Positions 63,865 through 64,000 of a DNA stretch of 64,000 nt are shown piece by piece. The DNA is from Ipomoea triloba. Lineage: Eukaryota > Streptophyta > Magnoliopsida > Solanales > Convolvulaceae. The notes beneath the pieces were generated by a model. That model was given only the letters and a program-made list of their open reading frames with translations, was not told the origin of the DNA and did not search any database. The stretch lies in NCBI RefSeq assembly GCF_003576645.1, contig NC_044923.1:17559150-17623149 (forward strand), in the 5' to 3' direction. The translations under genes were made by a program, and so were the position numbers. Position 1 is the first letter of the stretch; every line of letters begins with the position of its first letter.

Positions 63865-64000
63865 GTATTCAAGCAGCTGTAACTGTTTCCTCTGAGTGAA
63901 TTACTACTTTTGAGTGTTGTGACAATATATTTAATACTCCAGATAGTGTATGTCACACACTCCATCCTTATGGAATTTGAACGTTGTGTGTTGAAAACTT

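Overview
The window is nuclear DNA of a flowering plant, most likely a eudicot. Genes are split by GT-AG introns, the background is AT-rich, and retrotransposons, MULEs, hAT and PIF/Harbinger MITEs, a Helitron, SINEs and LINEs fill most of the space. The species cannot be fixed from sequence alone. Exon coordinates below were worked out by hand from splice sites and reading-frame continuity. In every multi-exon gene called, the exon lengths sum to an uninterrupted frame.

Layout. 1-5 kb: two copies of a small basic plant protein; a third copy lies inverted at 20.7 kb. 6.5-11.1 kb (-): plastidial lipoyl synthase in six exons, with a LINE fragment, a TRIM-like element and a minisatellite in its introns. 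11.4-15.3 kb: a MULE-type MITE, broken exons of a MAPKKK-like kinase and of an unidentified gene, and CACTA-like hairpin repeats. 15.7-17.3 kb (-): a CRR7-like NDH assembly factor. 18-26 kb: gene-poor and rich in hAT and copia relics. 26.4-33.8 kb (-): a DEAH-box RNA helicase in 16 exons, 701 aa, closest in my recollection to Arabidopsis DEAH4. 36.6-38.9 kb (+): an aldo-keto reductase in four exons. 39.1-39.7 kb: an N gap between poly-C runs. 40.7-43.5 kb (-): a MYND zinc-finger protein in ten exons carrying a TRIM in an intron. 44.4-51.5 kb: a MULE with transposase, followed by a Pack-MULE-like element and a Helitron with RPA-like coding. 55.8-60.8 kb (+): a decayed LINE interrupted by a solo-LTR-like insert. 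61.8-62.4 kb: a PIF/Harbinger MITE. 62.8 kb to the end (+): the first four exons of ARPC1, an Arp2/3 complex subunit.

The genes do not form a pathway. Lipoyl synthase and CRR7 both serve the plastid, the helicase acts in RNA metabolism, ARPC1 acts on actin, and the reductase is metabolic. Their adjacency looks incidental.

The main structural result concerns the assembly. Two large perfect duplications (1.77 kb and 2.62 kb) each meet at a single N and look like unmerged contig overlaps. One duplicates helicase exon 1 and the other duplicates half of the MULE transposase. Inside the MULE, three successive perfect tandem duplications of exactly 42 bp look like unmerged k-mer overlaps. No clearly new biological system was found. 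The more unusual biological items are a nearly palindromic TRIM LTR, a tandemly doubled MULE terminal repeat, a GC-AG intron in the helicase, and the divergence of the TATA region between paralogous small-protein promoters.
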